This document shows positions 44,313-53,527 of a stretch of DNA of 64,000 bases, in pieces. Within the stretch, counting starts at the first letter, position 1, and each line of letters begins with the position of its first letter. A model generated the notes under the pieces. It saw only the letters and a list, made by a program, of their open reading frames with translations, was not told the DNA's origin and searched no databases. This DNA is from Enteractinococcus fodinae (GTDB lineage: Bacteria; Actinomycetota; Actinomycetes; Actinomycetales; Micrococcaceae): NCBI RefSeq assembly GCF_031458395.1, contig NZ_JAVDYJ010000001.1, forward strand, positions 558,001 to 622,000, given 5' to 3'. A program made the translations under genes and the position numbers.

Positions 44313-44334
44313 GGCCGGGGCGCAAGCCCCGGCC
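44313..44334 (+). terminator. Hairpin after the pilin gene
   Basis: GGCCGGGGC-GCAA-GCCCCGGCC is a perfect 9-bp stem with a GNRA tetraloop and no T-run. It is probably a 3'-end stabiliser or attenuator that lets pilin mRNA accumulate above that of the downstream tadE-like genes. Confidence 0.65.
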
Positions 44335-44350
44335 CCTATTCGGAGTCACC

Positions 44351-44713
44351 ATGGCATGCCACAAACAGTCCGCTCAAGGATCCGTCACCGCAGAATTTGC
44401 CGTCATCCTACCTGTCATCGTCCTAGTGATCGCTATGCTTATCAACCTCGTTGTGGTGGGAATGCAGCAGTCGAAATTGCATCGGGCGGCATCCAGCGCT
44501 GCCCGACAACTGGCCCGCGGCGAGTCGATAGAAACCATCAATACTGCGGTTACGACCATGACGACAACCAACACACACGTCGTCTCGTCGGTATCAGAAC
44601 AGTGGGCCACCATTGAACTGACCAGCCCGGTGCCGGGACCACTGGGACTCATTCCCACCATTGAACTGACCGCCGAAGCGAAAGCCCCTAACCAATGGAC
44701 CGTCAGACCCTAA
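44351..44713 (+). CDS. TadE-like minor pilin
   Basis: A 120-residue pseudopilin-like protein: a short polar leader, then G-SVTAE (Glu at +5 of a prepilin site), a hydrophobic helix (FAVILPVIVLVIAMLINLVVV) and an external domain rich in Thr. The region QSKLHRAASSAARQLARGE is typical of TadE. It overlaps the next gene by 19 bases. Probably it primes or stabilises the pilus. Confidence 0.85.
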   Translation: MACHKQSAQGSVTAEFAVILPVIVLVIAMLINLVVVGMQQSKLHRAASSAARQLARGESIETINTAVTTMTTTNTHVVSSVSEQWATIELTSPVPGPLGLIPTIELTAEAKAPNQWTVRP

Positions 44714-45051
44714 CCACCGACGATGGCGCTTCCACAGCCATGATGCTGACCGTTTTTGCCGCCCTGATGCTACTCCTGGCAGCGGCCCTGACCCTGATCC
44801 AGGTCCACGTGGCGGCTTCTCGCGCGGCCGTAGCGGCGGATCTTGCAGCTCTTGCTGCCGCAGATGCCGCCCGCGGACTCATGATCGCAGAGCCATGTAG
44901 CTTGGCAGCCGACACGGTAGCCGCCCACGGGGCGCACATGACCGAATGCGATATCTCTGCCCCAGGCGTAGCCCACATATACGTACAGGTGGAAGCGCCG
45001 ATGGGTTTTATGACGACGGCGGAGTCTCGGGCGGGACCGAAATTGCCCTAG
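44695..45051 (+). CDS. Second TadE-like protein (helicase/secretion neighbourhood type)
   Basis: A 118-residue protein of the family found only beside this helicase (compare Rv3654c). The N-terminus has DDGASTAM, where the +5 Glu of a prepilin site is replaced by Met, then a hydrophobic helix (MLTVFAALMLLLAAALTLI) and Ala-rich AAVAADLAALAAADAARG. Two cysteines lie in the external part. Its last 44 bases overlap the 3' end of the convergent helicase gene. Confidence 0.8.
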   Translation: MDRQTLTTDDGASTAMMLTVFAALMLLLAAALTLIQVHVAASRAAVAADLAALAAADAARGLMIAEPCSLAADTVAAHGAHMTECDISAPGVAHIYVQVEAPMGFMTTAESRAGPKLP

Positions 45052-47311
45052 TTAAAGCCGTCGCGACAAAATCCAGCACCGTAATGGCACCGGCCTTGTC
45101 CAACGGAGAGTTGCGATTCCCGCACTTCGGCGATTGGACACACGAAGGACAGCCGTCACTACAGCCGCAGTCCATAATGGCTTGCATGGTTGCCGTGATC
45201 CACGTGCTGGCGTGGCTGAACCCGCGGGTTGCAAAACCGACACCCCCGGGATGACCGTCATAGACAAACACTGTGGGGGCTTGAGTATCGGGGTGCAACA
45301 CCAGCGACACCCCGCCAATATCCCACCGGTCATTGGAAGCGACCAGGGGCATCATCCCGATCATGGCGTGCTCGGCGGCGTGTAAGGCACCGGGCAGTCG
45401 ATCAGTTGTAAGTCCTGCGGCAATGAACGCATCCGAGGGGGCTGTAAACCAGACGGCTTGGGTAAATAAGTCGCGCGCGCTCAGATCTAACGGTTGCTCA
45501 TCGATGACTCGACCGCTGGCCAGTTCCTTGCGCTGATAGGACACCACTTGGTTGGTGACTTTTACCGGGCCGTGCACCCACGCCAAGTGGTCATCGGCTG
45601 AGTACACGCGGGCATCTTCGGCCAGGATTTCCACATCGGTCACATCCCGGGCCTGGGTGTAGTACTCCGGTTCGGCACGCAACACCACCACGGTGGCGTA
45701 CTCTTCATCCAATTCCTCGACCACCCACGTACGACCCTGGTGCATATATACCGCACCCGGATGCGTTTGCGAATGTGCCTGTTCACCACCGATAGAACCC
45801 AAAATCGCACCGGTTTCACCATCGATAATCTGCATCGGACCGCTGCCCGAGTCTCGCAGGTTGATCATCCCGGCGGCGTGCTGTTCATGGGTCCAATACC
45901 AACCAGCAGGGCGACGTCGTAAATAGCCGGCTTCAGTAAGTTCTTCGACAAGGTGCCGCACCTGATCAGCATCCCCAAAAGCCTCCAGGTCATCCGGACG
46001 TAGCGGGATCTCAGCGGCAGCAGCACATAAATGGGCTGACAAAATATGCGGGTTTTGGGGATCAATGACGTTATCTTCTACCGCCAGCTCGAAGACCGCT
46101 TCAGGATGGTGCACCAGATAGGTATCCATCGGGTCATCTCCGGCCACATATAACGCCACCGAGCGTTGACCAGCACGACCAGCGCGACCAAGTTGCTGGA
46201 AAAACGACGCACGCGTTCCTGGCCAACCCGTGACGATGACCCCGTCCAGACCGGCGATATCAATCCCCAACTCTAGTGCTGGCGTTGTAGAGACCGCCAA
46301 GAGCTTGCCACTGTTGAGATCCTCCTCGACTGCGCGGCGTTCTTCCGGTAACAATCCCGCACGATACGCTGCGGCCCGGCCGGGAAGCGAGGGATCAATT
46401 TCGGCAAGGTTGCGTTTAACCATTTGCGCCATGGCCTCAGCACCGCGCCGCGAGCGGATAAAGGCCACAGAGCGCACCGAGTTAACCGCCAAGTCGGACA
46501 GCATATCGGCACCTGTTGCAATAAGCGACCGACGCAACGGTGCGTTGTGTTCACCGGTGGCCCCGGAGAATTCTGATTCCCAAAACCCGACGACGACCTC
46601 ACCGTGACCGGAGGTGTCATGTTCGACACTGACGGCGTTAGCACCGATGAGCCGCGAAAAACTTTCGGCCGGCGCCGACGAGGTCGCCGACGCGCCGATA
46701 AAGACCAGGTCAGTGTTGCCCAGATGGGTACAGATGCGCCGGAGTCGGGTCAGCACCACAGCGACGTGGGAGCCAAACACACCCCGGTAGGTGTGGGCTT
46801 CGTCCACGATTACATATTTGAGGTTGCGAAGAAACTGTGCCCAGCCCCCGTGGTTGGGCAAAATCCCGACGTGCAACATATCTGGATTGGTGACCAGTAC
46901 GTTGGCGTGTTCACGCGCCCATGATCGCGCCTGCGGGTCAGTATCTCCATCGTAGGTTCCCGGCCGCAACCACGAGACTCCGTGGGCTGCTAAGTACTGC
47001 CAGGACGCAAATTGGTCCGCGCCCAAGGCTTTGGTCGGCGCAAGATATAAGGCTGTGGAATGGTTATCGGCCAGGTCGGTGGCTACCGGCATTTGATAAC
47101 CCAAAGATTTTCCAGACGCGGTGCCGGTGGCCAGAACAATGTGTCGGCCGGACAGAGCAGTCAGTGCCGCATCGACCTGATGCTCAAACGGTGCCTGGAC
47201 GCCGGTGGACCCCACCGCATCAATAAACGCGGCCGGCAGGGTGGTCGGCCAGACAGAAAACCTGGCGGTGCGTTCCGGTAGCACTCGGGTGTGGACCAGT
47301 TGGTCGGGCAC
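45008..47311 (-). CDS. DEAH-box helicase of the Tad locus, with C-terminal zinc-cluster domain
   Basis: A 767-residue superfamily 2 helicase. Motif I is ATGTASGKS, motif II is DEAH in VIVDEAHTYRG, and motif VI is QQLGRAGRAGQ. A C-terminal DUF1998-type domain carries a cysteine cluster (CGCSDGCPSCVQSPKCGN). The family is the DEAH helicase consistently adjacent to Tad genes in actinobacteria (Rv3649). GTG 47311 is the first standard start, but the frame is open and protein-like (LAELLGYSR) back to about 47370, so the true start is uncertain. The substrate is unknown; processing of DNA is likely. Confidence 0.9.
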   Translation of the reverse strand: MPDQLVHTRVLPERTARFSVWPTTLPAAFIDAVGSTGVQAPFEHQVDAALTALSGRHIVLATGTASGKSLGYQMPVATDLADNHSTALYLAPTKALGADQFASWQYLAAHGVSWLRPGTYDGDTDPQARSWAREHANVLVTNPDMLHVGILPNHGGWAQFLRNLKYVIVDEAHTYRGVFGSHVAVVLTRLRRICTHLGNTDLVFIGASATSSAPAESFSRLIGANAVSVEHDTSGHGEVVVGFWESEFSGATGEHNAPLRRSLIATGADMLSDLAVNSVRSVAFIRSRRGAEAMAQMVKRNLAEIDPSLPGRAAAYRAGLLPEERRAVEEDLNSGKLLAVSTTPALELGIDIAGLDGVIVTGWPGTRASFFQQLGRAGRAGQRSVALYVAGDDPMDTYLVHHPEAVFELAVEDNVIDPQNPHILSAHLCAAAAEIPLRPDDLEAFGDADQVRHLVEELTEAGYLRRRPAGWYWTHEQHAAGMINLRDSGSGPMQIIDGETGAILGSIGGEQAHSQTHPGAVYMHQGRTWVVEELDEEYATVVVLRAEPEYYTQARDVTDVEILAEDARVYSADDHLAWVHGPVKVTNQVVSYQRKELASGRVIDEQPLDLSARDLFTQAVWFTAPSDAFIAAGLTTDRLPGALHAAEHAMIGMMPLVASNDRWDIGGVSLVLHPDTQAPTVFVYDGHPGGVGFATRGFSHASTWITATMQAIMDCGCSDGCPSCVQSPKCGNRNSPLDKAGAITVLDFVATALTRAISVPPETPPSS

Positions 47312-47373
47312 CCGCGAGTAGCCTAGAAGCTCCGCCAGGTAAACTGCAGCGTCGTCGTTGTGGTCGTTAATGG

Positions 47374-48135
47374 CTATGGTTCAAAAGTTTGGGTCGCCCA
47401 CTGATCTTTGGGATCGACGTCTGGATGGCCTAACACCACCACATCACCGATGGCGGTCCAGCCCAGGTAGGAATACAGCGCTTGACCTTCCAACCCGGCG
47501 ATCAGCAAGCCGGTTTCAACATCGTCTTCTAGGGCCAACGAACTCAGATACCGCATCGTCAGTGAGCCAAGTCCCTGACGACGGAAATCTGGGGCCGTCC
47601 AAATCTGGTCGAAGACTGCATAGGTGTCATCGACCACGGCCACACGGCCACGAGCCGCAAGCTTATTGGGACCAGCCTCAGAAGCCTCGGTGGTACGAAA
47701 CGCCACTAAGTACCAGCCGTCATTGCGCTCCACCTCAGCTGTGAACTGTTCTGGCATGAGGGGTTCTTCGACATCGTGCTGGCTCATGTCGGTGACCATC
47801 ACCAATTCATCGACCCCGATGGGACGTAACCCAGTTTTCTCGGCATAATATTTGGCTGTCGAGCCTGCAGGTTTGGGGTCCTTCGACAGATCAGCAGCCA
47901 CAATGAGCTGGCGAGAGGGGTGCTTCAGAATTTCAGCGGCAACCGCTTGTAATACGTCATCTGAGACGTTGGTGACCACGTATTCCCAGAGATCTTCGCC
48001 GGCCCGGGTCGACTCTGGGGTGCGCAGGGCAGCATGAATATTGCCCTGGGTGGTGAGGTGATAATTCCGAATGCGCGCACGTCCGGTCAACCACGCGGTG
48101 GCAAGTTCGTCTGTCAGTGAAGTAGTGATAGCCAT
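47374..48135 (-). CDS. GNAT family acetyltransferase
   Basis: A 253-residue protein whose C-terminal half is a GNAT domain: IWTAPDFRRQGLGSLTMRYL has the acetyl-CoA binding R/Q-x-x-G-x-G/A pattern, and LYSYLGWTAIGD is the usual end motif. The N-terminal half is of unknown type. The acceptor substrate cannot be predicted. It lies 62 bp upstream of the helicase gene on the same strand and divergent from trhO. Confidence 0.82.
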   Translation of the reverse strand: MAITTSLTDELATAWLTGRARIRNYHLTTQGNIHAALRTPESTRAGEDLWEYVVTNVSDDVLQAVAAEILKHPSRQLIVAADLSKDPKPAGSTAKYYAEKTGLRPIGVDELVMVTDMSQHDVEEPLMPEQFTAEVERNDGWYLVAFRTTEASEAGPNKLAARGRVAVVDDTYAVFDQIWTAPDFRRQGLGSLTMRYLSSLALEDDVETGLLIAGLEGQALYSYLGWTAIGDVVVLGHPDVDPKDQWATQTFEP

Positions 48136-48272
48136 GACCCTAGAATAGCTTTAGTCTCGCTCTAAGCCCAGCGACGGCACACGAGATTGCGCAAGCGTCA
48201 CGAACTTGTAACCCTTAAGACAGCCTATATCCAAGCTTAACCATTGAGATTTTTCAGAAAAGAACGCCTTTC

Positions 48273-49187
48273 ATGAGCACTCAAAGCAAAATCGCGCTGT
48301 ACTACCACTTCGCGCCCCTCGACGACCCAGACGCTATTGCCCTGTGGCAAAAAGAGTTATGCAAACGGCTTGGCCTCACCGGCCGGATTATTCTCTCCGA
48401 ACACGGTATTAACGGTACGGTAGGCGGCCCGATTCGTGCGGTCAAAGAATATGTCAAAAACACGCGCGGGTACGAAGGCTTCAAAGACCTCGAGGTCAAG
48501 TGGTCAGAAGGTTCTGCAGAGGATTTTCCGCGGCTCAGCGTTAAGGTCAAGCCCGAACTGGTCGCTTTCGATAAACCAGAGGAAATCAAAGTCGCCCCCG
48601 GCAACCAAGTCCTGGGCACTGCACCTCATCTATCGCCTGAAGAAGTTAATGAACTGGTCGCACAGCGCGAGGCCGAGGGCCGGCCGGTGACCTTCTTCGA
48701 CGGTCGCAACGCGTTCGAAGCCCAAATCGGCAAATTTAAAGACGCCGTGGTACCTGACACGACCACCACTCGAGATTTTATAACCGAGTTGGAATCGGGT
48801 AAATACGATCACCTCAAAGACCAACCGGTCATTACGTATTGCACCGGTGGGATTCGCTGCGAGGTGCTCACGGTGCTGATGGCTAACCGGGGTTTCCAGG
48901 AGCTCTACCAAATTGACGGTGGCATTGTGCGCTATGGCGAAACCTTTGGCGATGAAGGGCTCTGGGAGGGTTCGCTGTATGTGTTCGACGATCGGATGGC
49001 TCTGAACTTCTCTGACGAGCCAAAAGTGATTGGCTCCTGCCAGCTGTGCAACACTCCGACGGCACAATTACGCAACTGCACCGACCCGGGCTGTAAAACC
49101 TTGGCCGTGATTTGCGACGACTGCCACGAAGCTCACACGGAACGCGTCTGCGACACCTGTGCCCAATACGCGACGGTGGAAAAGTAA
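48273..49187 (+). CDS. trhO: tRNA uridine(34) hydroxylase TrhO (rhodanese family)
   Basis: TrhO (YceA) makes 5-hydroxyuridine at tRNA position 34 using oxygen. The 304 residues comprise an N-terminal ferredoxin-like domain ([13 protein letters not shown]), a rhodanese domain with the catalytic loop CTGGIRCE (Cys190), and a C-terminal zinc-like region with CQLCNTP, CTDPGCK and [16 protein letters not shown]. Its stop overlaps the start of a methyltransferase gene (TAATG), an arrangement that suggests linked RNA modification. Confidence 0.9.
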   Translation: MSTQSKIALYYHFAPLDDPDAIALWQKELCKRLGLTGRIILSEHGINGTVGGPIRAVKEYVKNTRGYEGFKDLEVKWSEGSAEDFPRLSVKVKPELVAFDKPEEIKVAPGNQVLGTAPHLSPEEVNELVAQREAEGRPVTFFDGRNAFEAQIGKFKDAVVPDTTTTRDFITELESGKYDHLKDQPVITYCTGGIRCEVLTVLMANRGFQELYQIDGGIVRYGETFGDEGLWEGSLYVFDDRMALNFSDEPKVIGSCQLCNTPTAQLRNCTDPGCKTLAVICDDCHEAHTERVCDTCAQYATVEK

Positions 49188-50761
49188 TGCATCCGGCACC
49201 CCGGGACCATGTTGAGTCGATCGCTGCATTGCGTCACGACCTGAACACAGCTGGCTATACCGCGGATAACGTCGCCGCACTGTTGGGCGAGACGGCTGCG
49301 GCGGCACTGTCCCGTGACCAACATGTCCCGGCCAGACGCGCCCTGACGCAACCCTTAGCCGAAGGCGATGCATTAGCAGGGATCATCAGCTGTTTCATGC
49401 TGGCAGACCCCATCAGTATCGCGCTGGCAGAGCGAGTGTTTGCCACTCTGGGGCTCGAAGCAGCGATGGCATTAAATATTGTCGCGCGCAATGCTCAGAA
49501 CGAGATTGTGGCCACGGTTGACCTTTCGGCTTATGCCACCGATCATCTCGGGGATCTGTGGGTCGCATCGGATCAGACCGCACTGCAATTGGGCACCGCA
49601 CTGCCGGCAGACCACATTCTTGGGGTGGGCAAAGCCTCGCTGACGCTGGCCGAAATCACCCCGCGGCACCAGGTGGACACCGCACTAGATATCGGCACCG
49701 GATGCGGCGTTCAGGCATTGCATTTACTCAGCCACGCCAAGCACGTCACCGTGACCGATATATCGCAGCGGGCGCTCGACTTTGCCCGCTTTAATATCTT
49801 GCTCAACGCTCCGGCACTGGATGTGGACCCGAACAACCTAGCTGACCGGGTCACCGTGGCGGCCGGGAACATGTTGGAACCTGTCGCCGAACAAACGTTT
49901 GACTTGGTCGTGACCAATCCGCCATTTGTCATCGCACCGACCACATCCACGGTGACACACACGTATCGCGAAACTGGGCGCACCGGAGACCAACTCGTCC
50001 AGGATCTGATCTCCACCATCGACACCGTGTTGGTCGACGGGGGACAGGCCGTCATGTTGGCCAACTGGGAAATGTACGGCGACCAGGAGCCCTGGCACGC
50101 CCGGTTGCAGAGTTGGCCTGATCAGTCCATGGACATCTGGGCTATCCAGCGGTCCAGTTCCGATCCGGCGCAGTATGCGGAAATGTGGCTCCAAGACTCC
50201 TCTGAGCATTTCGATCCGGATATTTACAACGAGGCCTACGCTCGTTACCTGGCAGACTTCGAAGCACGCGGGGTCACCCAGATCGGGTTTGGCTGGGTAT
50301 GGTTACGAAAACGCCACCCAGCTCAGGCCGCGCCGTTGAGGAAATTTGAGTACCTCACCCAAGCAGTCCATCAACCGGTGGCCGCGGCATGGGCCGACTC
50401 CATTACACGCTACGACACCGTCCACCAGGCCCCGGCTGACGGGTGGGCGTTGGCCGATGTACACTTGGTGGCCCCGGATTGGATAACCGCTGAGCAGTAT
50501 CAGCGGTTTACCGCCGAACACCCGGAAGTACTCATGGCACGCTCGGGGGCCGGCTTTGGGCGGCAGGTCCGCTTGGATACCGCCACTGCGGCGGTGCTCG
50601 GCGCGGCCGATGGCGAGTTGGCTGCCGGACAAATCGTGGCAGCCGTGGCAGGATTACTAGGATTAGACGACGAGCAGACCGATGCACTCCAAGACAACAT
50701 CACGACGTTATACATCGACGGATTTGTTGAGGTATTCGAGCCGGCGGATACGACCGGTTAG
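49187..50761 (+). CDS. Class I SAM-dependent methyltransferase, NPPF type
   Basis: A 524-residue protein. The central methyltransferase has motif I ALDIGTGCGVQALHLL (Asp168 region) and the catalytic NPPF at 244-247, the signature of amino-group methylation of adenine, guanine or glutamine. A ~150-residue N-terminal helical domain and a ~170-residue C-terminal domain flank it. The ATG overlaps the trhO stop, and topA follows after about 36 bp. The substrate is unknown; the context suggests RNA, but protein release factor or DNA are alternatives. Confidence 0.82.
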   Translation: MHPAPRDHVESIAALRHDLNTAGYTADNVAALLGETAAAALSRDQHVPARRALTQPLAEGDALAGIISCFMLADPISIALAERVFATLGLEAAMALNIVARNAQNEIVATVDLSAYATDHLGDLWVASDQTALQLGTALPADHILGVGKASLTLAEITPRHQVDTALDIGTGCGVQALHLLSHAKHVTVTDISQRALDFARFNILLNAPALDVDPNNLADRVTVAAGNMLEPVAEQTFDLVVTNPPFVIAPTTSTVTHTYRETGRTGDQLVQDLISTIDTVLVDGGQAVMLANWEMYGDQEPWHARLQSWPDQSMDIWAIQRSSSDPAQYAEMWLQDSSEHFDPDIYNEAYARYLADFEARGVTQIGFGWVWLRKRHPAQAAPLRKFEYLTQAVHQPVAAAWADSITRYDTVHQAPADGWALADVHLVAPDWITAEQYQRFTAEHPEVLMARSGAGFGRQVRLDTATAAVLGAADGELAAGQIVAAVAGLLGLDDEQTDALQDNITTLYIDGFVEVFEPADTTG

Positions 50762-50797
50762 ATTAGTGTGGAAGCTGCCGCAAAGAAAAGGAGCCAC

Positions 50798-53524
50798 GTG
50801 AGCGCGAAAAGTTCTGCATCAACCAATGGTGATACCACCAAATTGGTGATCGTGGAATCCCCGGCCAAGAGCCGTTCCATCGCCAAGTTCTTAGGCGATG
50901 GGTGGATTGTTGATTCCTCGGTAGGCCACATTCGGGACCTGCCACGCCCATCCGACCTGCCCGCTGACATGAAAAAGGGCCCCTACGGCAAATTCGCGGT
51001 GGACACCGAAGACGGTTTTGAACCGTATTACGTGATTGCAGACGAAAAGAAAAAGAAAGTCACCGAACTTCGAAAAGCGCTCAAACAAGCCGACGAACTT
51101 TACCTGGCAACAGATGCTGACCGGGAAGGCGAAGCGATCGCCTGGCACCTACTCGAGGTGCTGAAACCAAAAGTCCCGGTCTACCGTATGGCCTTTACAG
51201 AAATCACCGAAGAAGGCATCCAGCGCGCGCTGGAAAACATTCGTGAGATCGACACCGACCTGGTCGATGCCCAAGAAACCCGACGTATTCTCGACCGGCT
51301 CTACGGTTATGAAATCTCGCCGGTGTTGTGGCGCAAGGTCGGTCCCGGCTTGTCCGCCGGGCGTGTCCAGTCGGTCGCGACCCGCTTGGTCGTGGAACGT
51401 GAACGCGAACGCATGGCCTTCGTGCCAGCCGGATACTGGGACCTCACCGCTGATTTTGTGACCGACGCCGAAGAATCCTTCGCCGCCAAATTGTCCGCCG
51501 TCGACGAGCGACGGGTTGCAACCGGCCGTGACTTCACCGATGACGGGCAGCTGAAACCCAAAGCCGACGTCATCCAGTTAGATGAGACCTCGGCGCGGTC
51601 GCTGGCCGGTGGGTTAGAAAACACCGAGTTCAAGATCACCTCGCTCGAGGATAAGCCGTATCGTCGTCGTCCGGCAGCGCCCTTTACTACATCGACCCTG
51701 CAGCAGGAGGCGTCACGGCGTCTGCGCTTCACCTCTCGGGTCACGATGCAGGTCGCGCAGCGGCTGTATGAAAACGGTTACATCACTTATATGCGTACCG
51801 ACTCGGTCGTATTGTCCTCCCAGGCAATCTCCGCGGCACGCAACCAGGCCACCGAACTCTACGGCGGCGAAATGGTGCCCGATAAGCCACGCTATTACGC
51901 CTCCAAGAACAGTGCGGCCCAAGAAGCTCACGAAGCCATCCGGCCCTCGGGGGATTTCTTCCGAACCCCGTCGCAAGTGAAAAACTCCTTAAGCGCTGAT
52001 GAGTTCCGCCTCTATGAGCTGATCTGGAAACGCACCGTGGCCTCGCAGATGATTGATGCCACCGGATACACCGCGACGGTTAAAATCGCTGGCACCTCAG
52101 CTGAAGCGACCCCACGGGTGGCCGAATTCTCGGCATCGGGCACGGTGATCACCGTGCCGGGCTTCATGAAAGCCTACGAATCCGATCAGAAATCGGTACC
52201 GGGCGAAAAACAATCCCGCGACGATGCTCGCTTGCCCGATATGGCCGAAGGCCAAGTACTCGAGGCTCGCGAGTTGCAAGCCGAAGGCCACGAAACCACC
52301 CCACCGGCGCGCTATACCGAAGCCTCCCTGGTGGCCGAACTCGAAAAACGTGAAATCGGCCGACCATCGACCTATGCGCCGACGATTTCCACGATCATTG
52401 ACCGCGGCTACGTGCGCAAACGCGGATCGGCACTAGTGCCTTCCTGGATCGCGTTTTCGGTGATCCGGTTGCTAGAAGAACACTTCAGCCAATACGTGGA
52501 TTACACCTTCACCGCGCGGATGGAAGATGACCTCGACCAGATCGCCGCCGGTCAGATGGATCGCCAAGACTGGTTGTCCGGGTTCTACTTTGGCAGCGCC
52601 GAGAGCGCCGAGGGTCTCAAAGAGACTGTTGAAAACCTCGGGGATATTGATGCCCGGGCCATTAACTCGATTCCGGTGGCCGAGGGGATCACCCTGCGAG
52701 TGGGCCGATACGGGCCGTATCTGGAGAAAGCTCTGCCCGCTGACGCCACCGAAGGCGATGAGCCCAAACGCGCCAACGTGCCCGAAGAAATGGCGCCCGA
52801 TGAGCTGACTGCCGAAGTCGCCGTCGACATGATCGAAAACGCCGGGCCCTCTGAACGCTCTTTGGGGATCGACCCGGAAACTGGCTACGAGATTGTGGCC
52901 AAGGACGGGCGCTACGGGCCCTACGTCACACAGATCATTCCGGATCTTACCGAAGAACAAATCCAGGCGTATAAAGACGCCCAACCTGACGAGTACTACA
53001 AAAACGGGCGCAAAAAACCTAAGAAAGCCCCGAAGAAGCCAAAACCCAAAACCGGTTCATTGCTCAAAGGCATGGACATCGCGACCATGACGCTGGACGA
53101 TGCACTCAAAATCCTGTCCTTGCCGCGCAGTCTGGGAGTCGCCGCTGACGGTGAAGAAATCACCGCGCAGAATGGCCGGTTTGGTCCCTACCTACGCAAG
53201 GGTTCGGACTCACGGTCGCTGGAATCCGAAGAACAGCTGTTTACGATCACCCTGGCAGAAGCCGAGGAAATCTACGCTCAACCCAAGCAGCGTCGCGGCC
53301 GTGGCCAAGCGAAACCACCCATCGCGGAATTCGGCAACGATCCGTCATCGGGCAAAAAGGTGGTCATTAAAGAGGGGCGATTTGGTCCCTACATCACCGA
53401 CGGCACGACTAACGTCACGGTGCCACGGGGAACGGCTCCCGAGCAGGTCACCGAAGGTCAAGCCTTCGAGATGCTTGCCGAAAAACGGGCCAAGGGCCCG
53501 GCGAAGAAAGCGAAGAAGAAGTAG
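50798..53524 (+). CDS. topA: DNA topoisomerase I (type IA)
   Basis: TopA relaxes negative supercoils. The GTG at 50798 is placed 4 bp after an AAAGGAG site and gives 908 residues; a GTG at 50768 lacks a site. The TOPRIM domain holds KLVIVESPAKS and the acidic DREGEAIAWHL. The catalytic tyrosine is Tyr331 in TYMRTDS. Instead of zinc fingers the C-terminus has several GRYGPY/GRFGPY repeats and a Lys-rich tail (AKKAKKK), the actinobacterial design. Ppx follows after 3 bp. Confidence 0.97.
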   Translation: MSAKSSASTNGDTTKLVIVESPAKSRSIAKFLGDGWIVDSSVGHIRDLPRPSDLPADMKKGPYGKFAVDTEDGFEPYYVIADEKKKKVTELRKALKQADELYLATDADREGEAIAWHLLEVLKPKVPVYRMAFTEITEEGIQRALENIREIDTDLVDAQETRRILDRLYGYEISPVLWRKVGPGLSAGRVQSVATRLVVERERERMAFVPAGYWDLTADFVTDAEESFAAKLSAVDERRVATGRDFTDDGQLKPKADVIQLDETSARSLAGGLENTEFKITSLEDKPYRRRPAAPFTTSTLQQEASRRLRFTSRVTMQVAQRLYENGYITYMRTDSVVLSSQAISAARNQATELYGGEMVPDKPRYYASKNSAAQEAHEAIRPSGDFFRTPSQVKNSLSADEFRLYELIWKRTVASQMIDATGYTATVKIAGTSAEATPRVAEFSASGTVITVPGFMKAYESDQKSVPGEKQSRDDARLPDMAEGQVLEARELQAEGHETTPPARYTEASLVAELEKREIGRPSTYAPTISTIIDRGYVRKRGSALVPSWIAFSVIRLLEEHFSQYVDYTFTARMEDDLDQIAAGQMDRQDWLSGFYFGSAESAEGLKETVENLGDIDARAINSIPVAEGITLRVGRYGPYLEKALPADATEGDEPKRANVPEEMAPDELTAEVAVDMIENAGPSERSLGIDPETGYEIVAKDGRYGPYVTQIIPDLTEEQIQAYKDAQPDEYYKNGRKKPKKAPKKPKPKTGSLLKGMDIATMTLDDALKILSLPRSLGVAADGEEITAQNGRFGPYLRKGSDSRSLESEEQLFTITLAEAEEIYAQPKQRRGRGQAKPPIAEFGNDPSSGKKVVIKEGRFGPYITDGTTNVTVPRGTAPEQVTEGQAFEMLAEKRAKGPAKKAKKK

Positions 53525-53527
53525 CTC

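Noticed and set aside
44313-44334. Full transcription terminator inside the Tad operon
   Set aside because: The stem lacks a T-run, and the tadE-like genes downstream have no other evident promoter; it is better explained as a stabiliser or attenuator.
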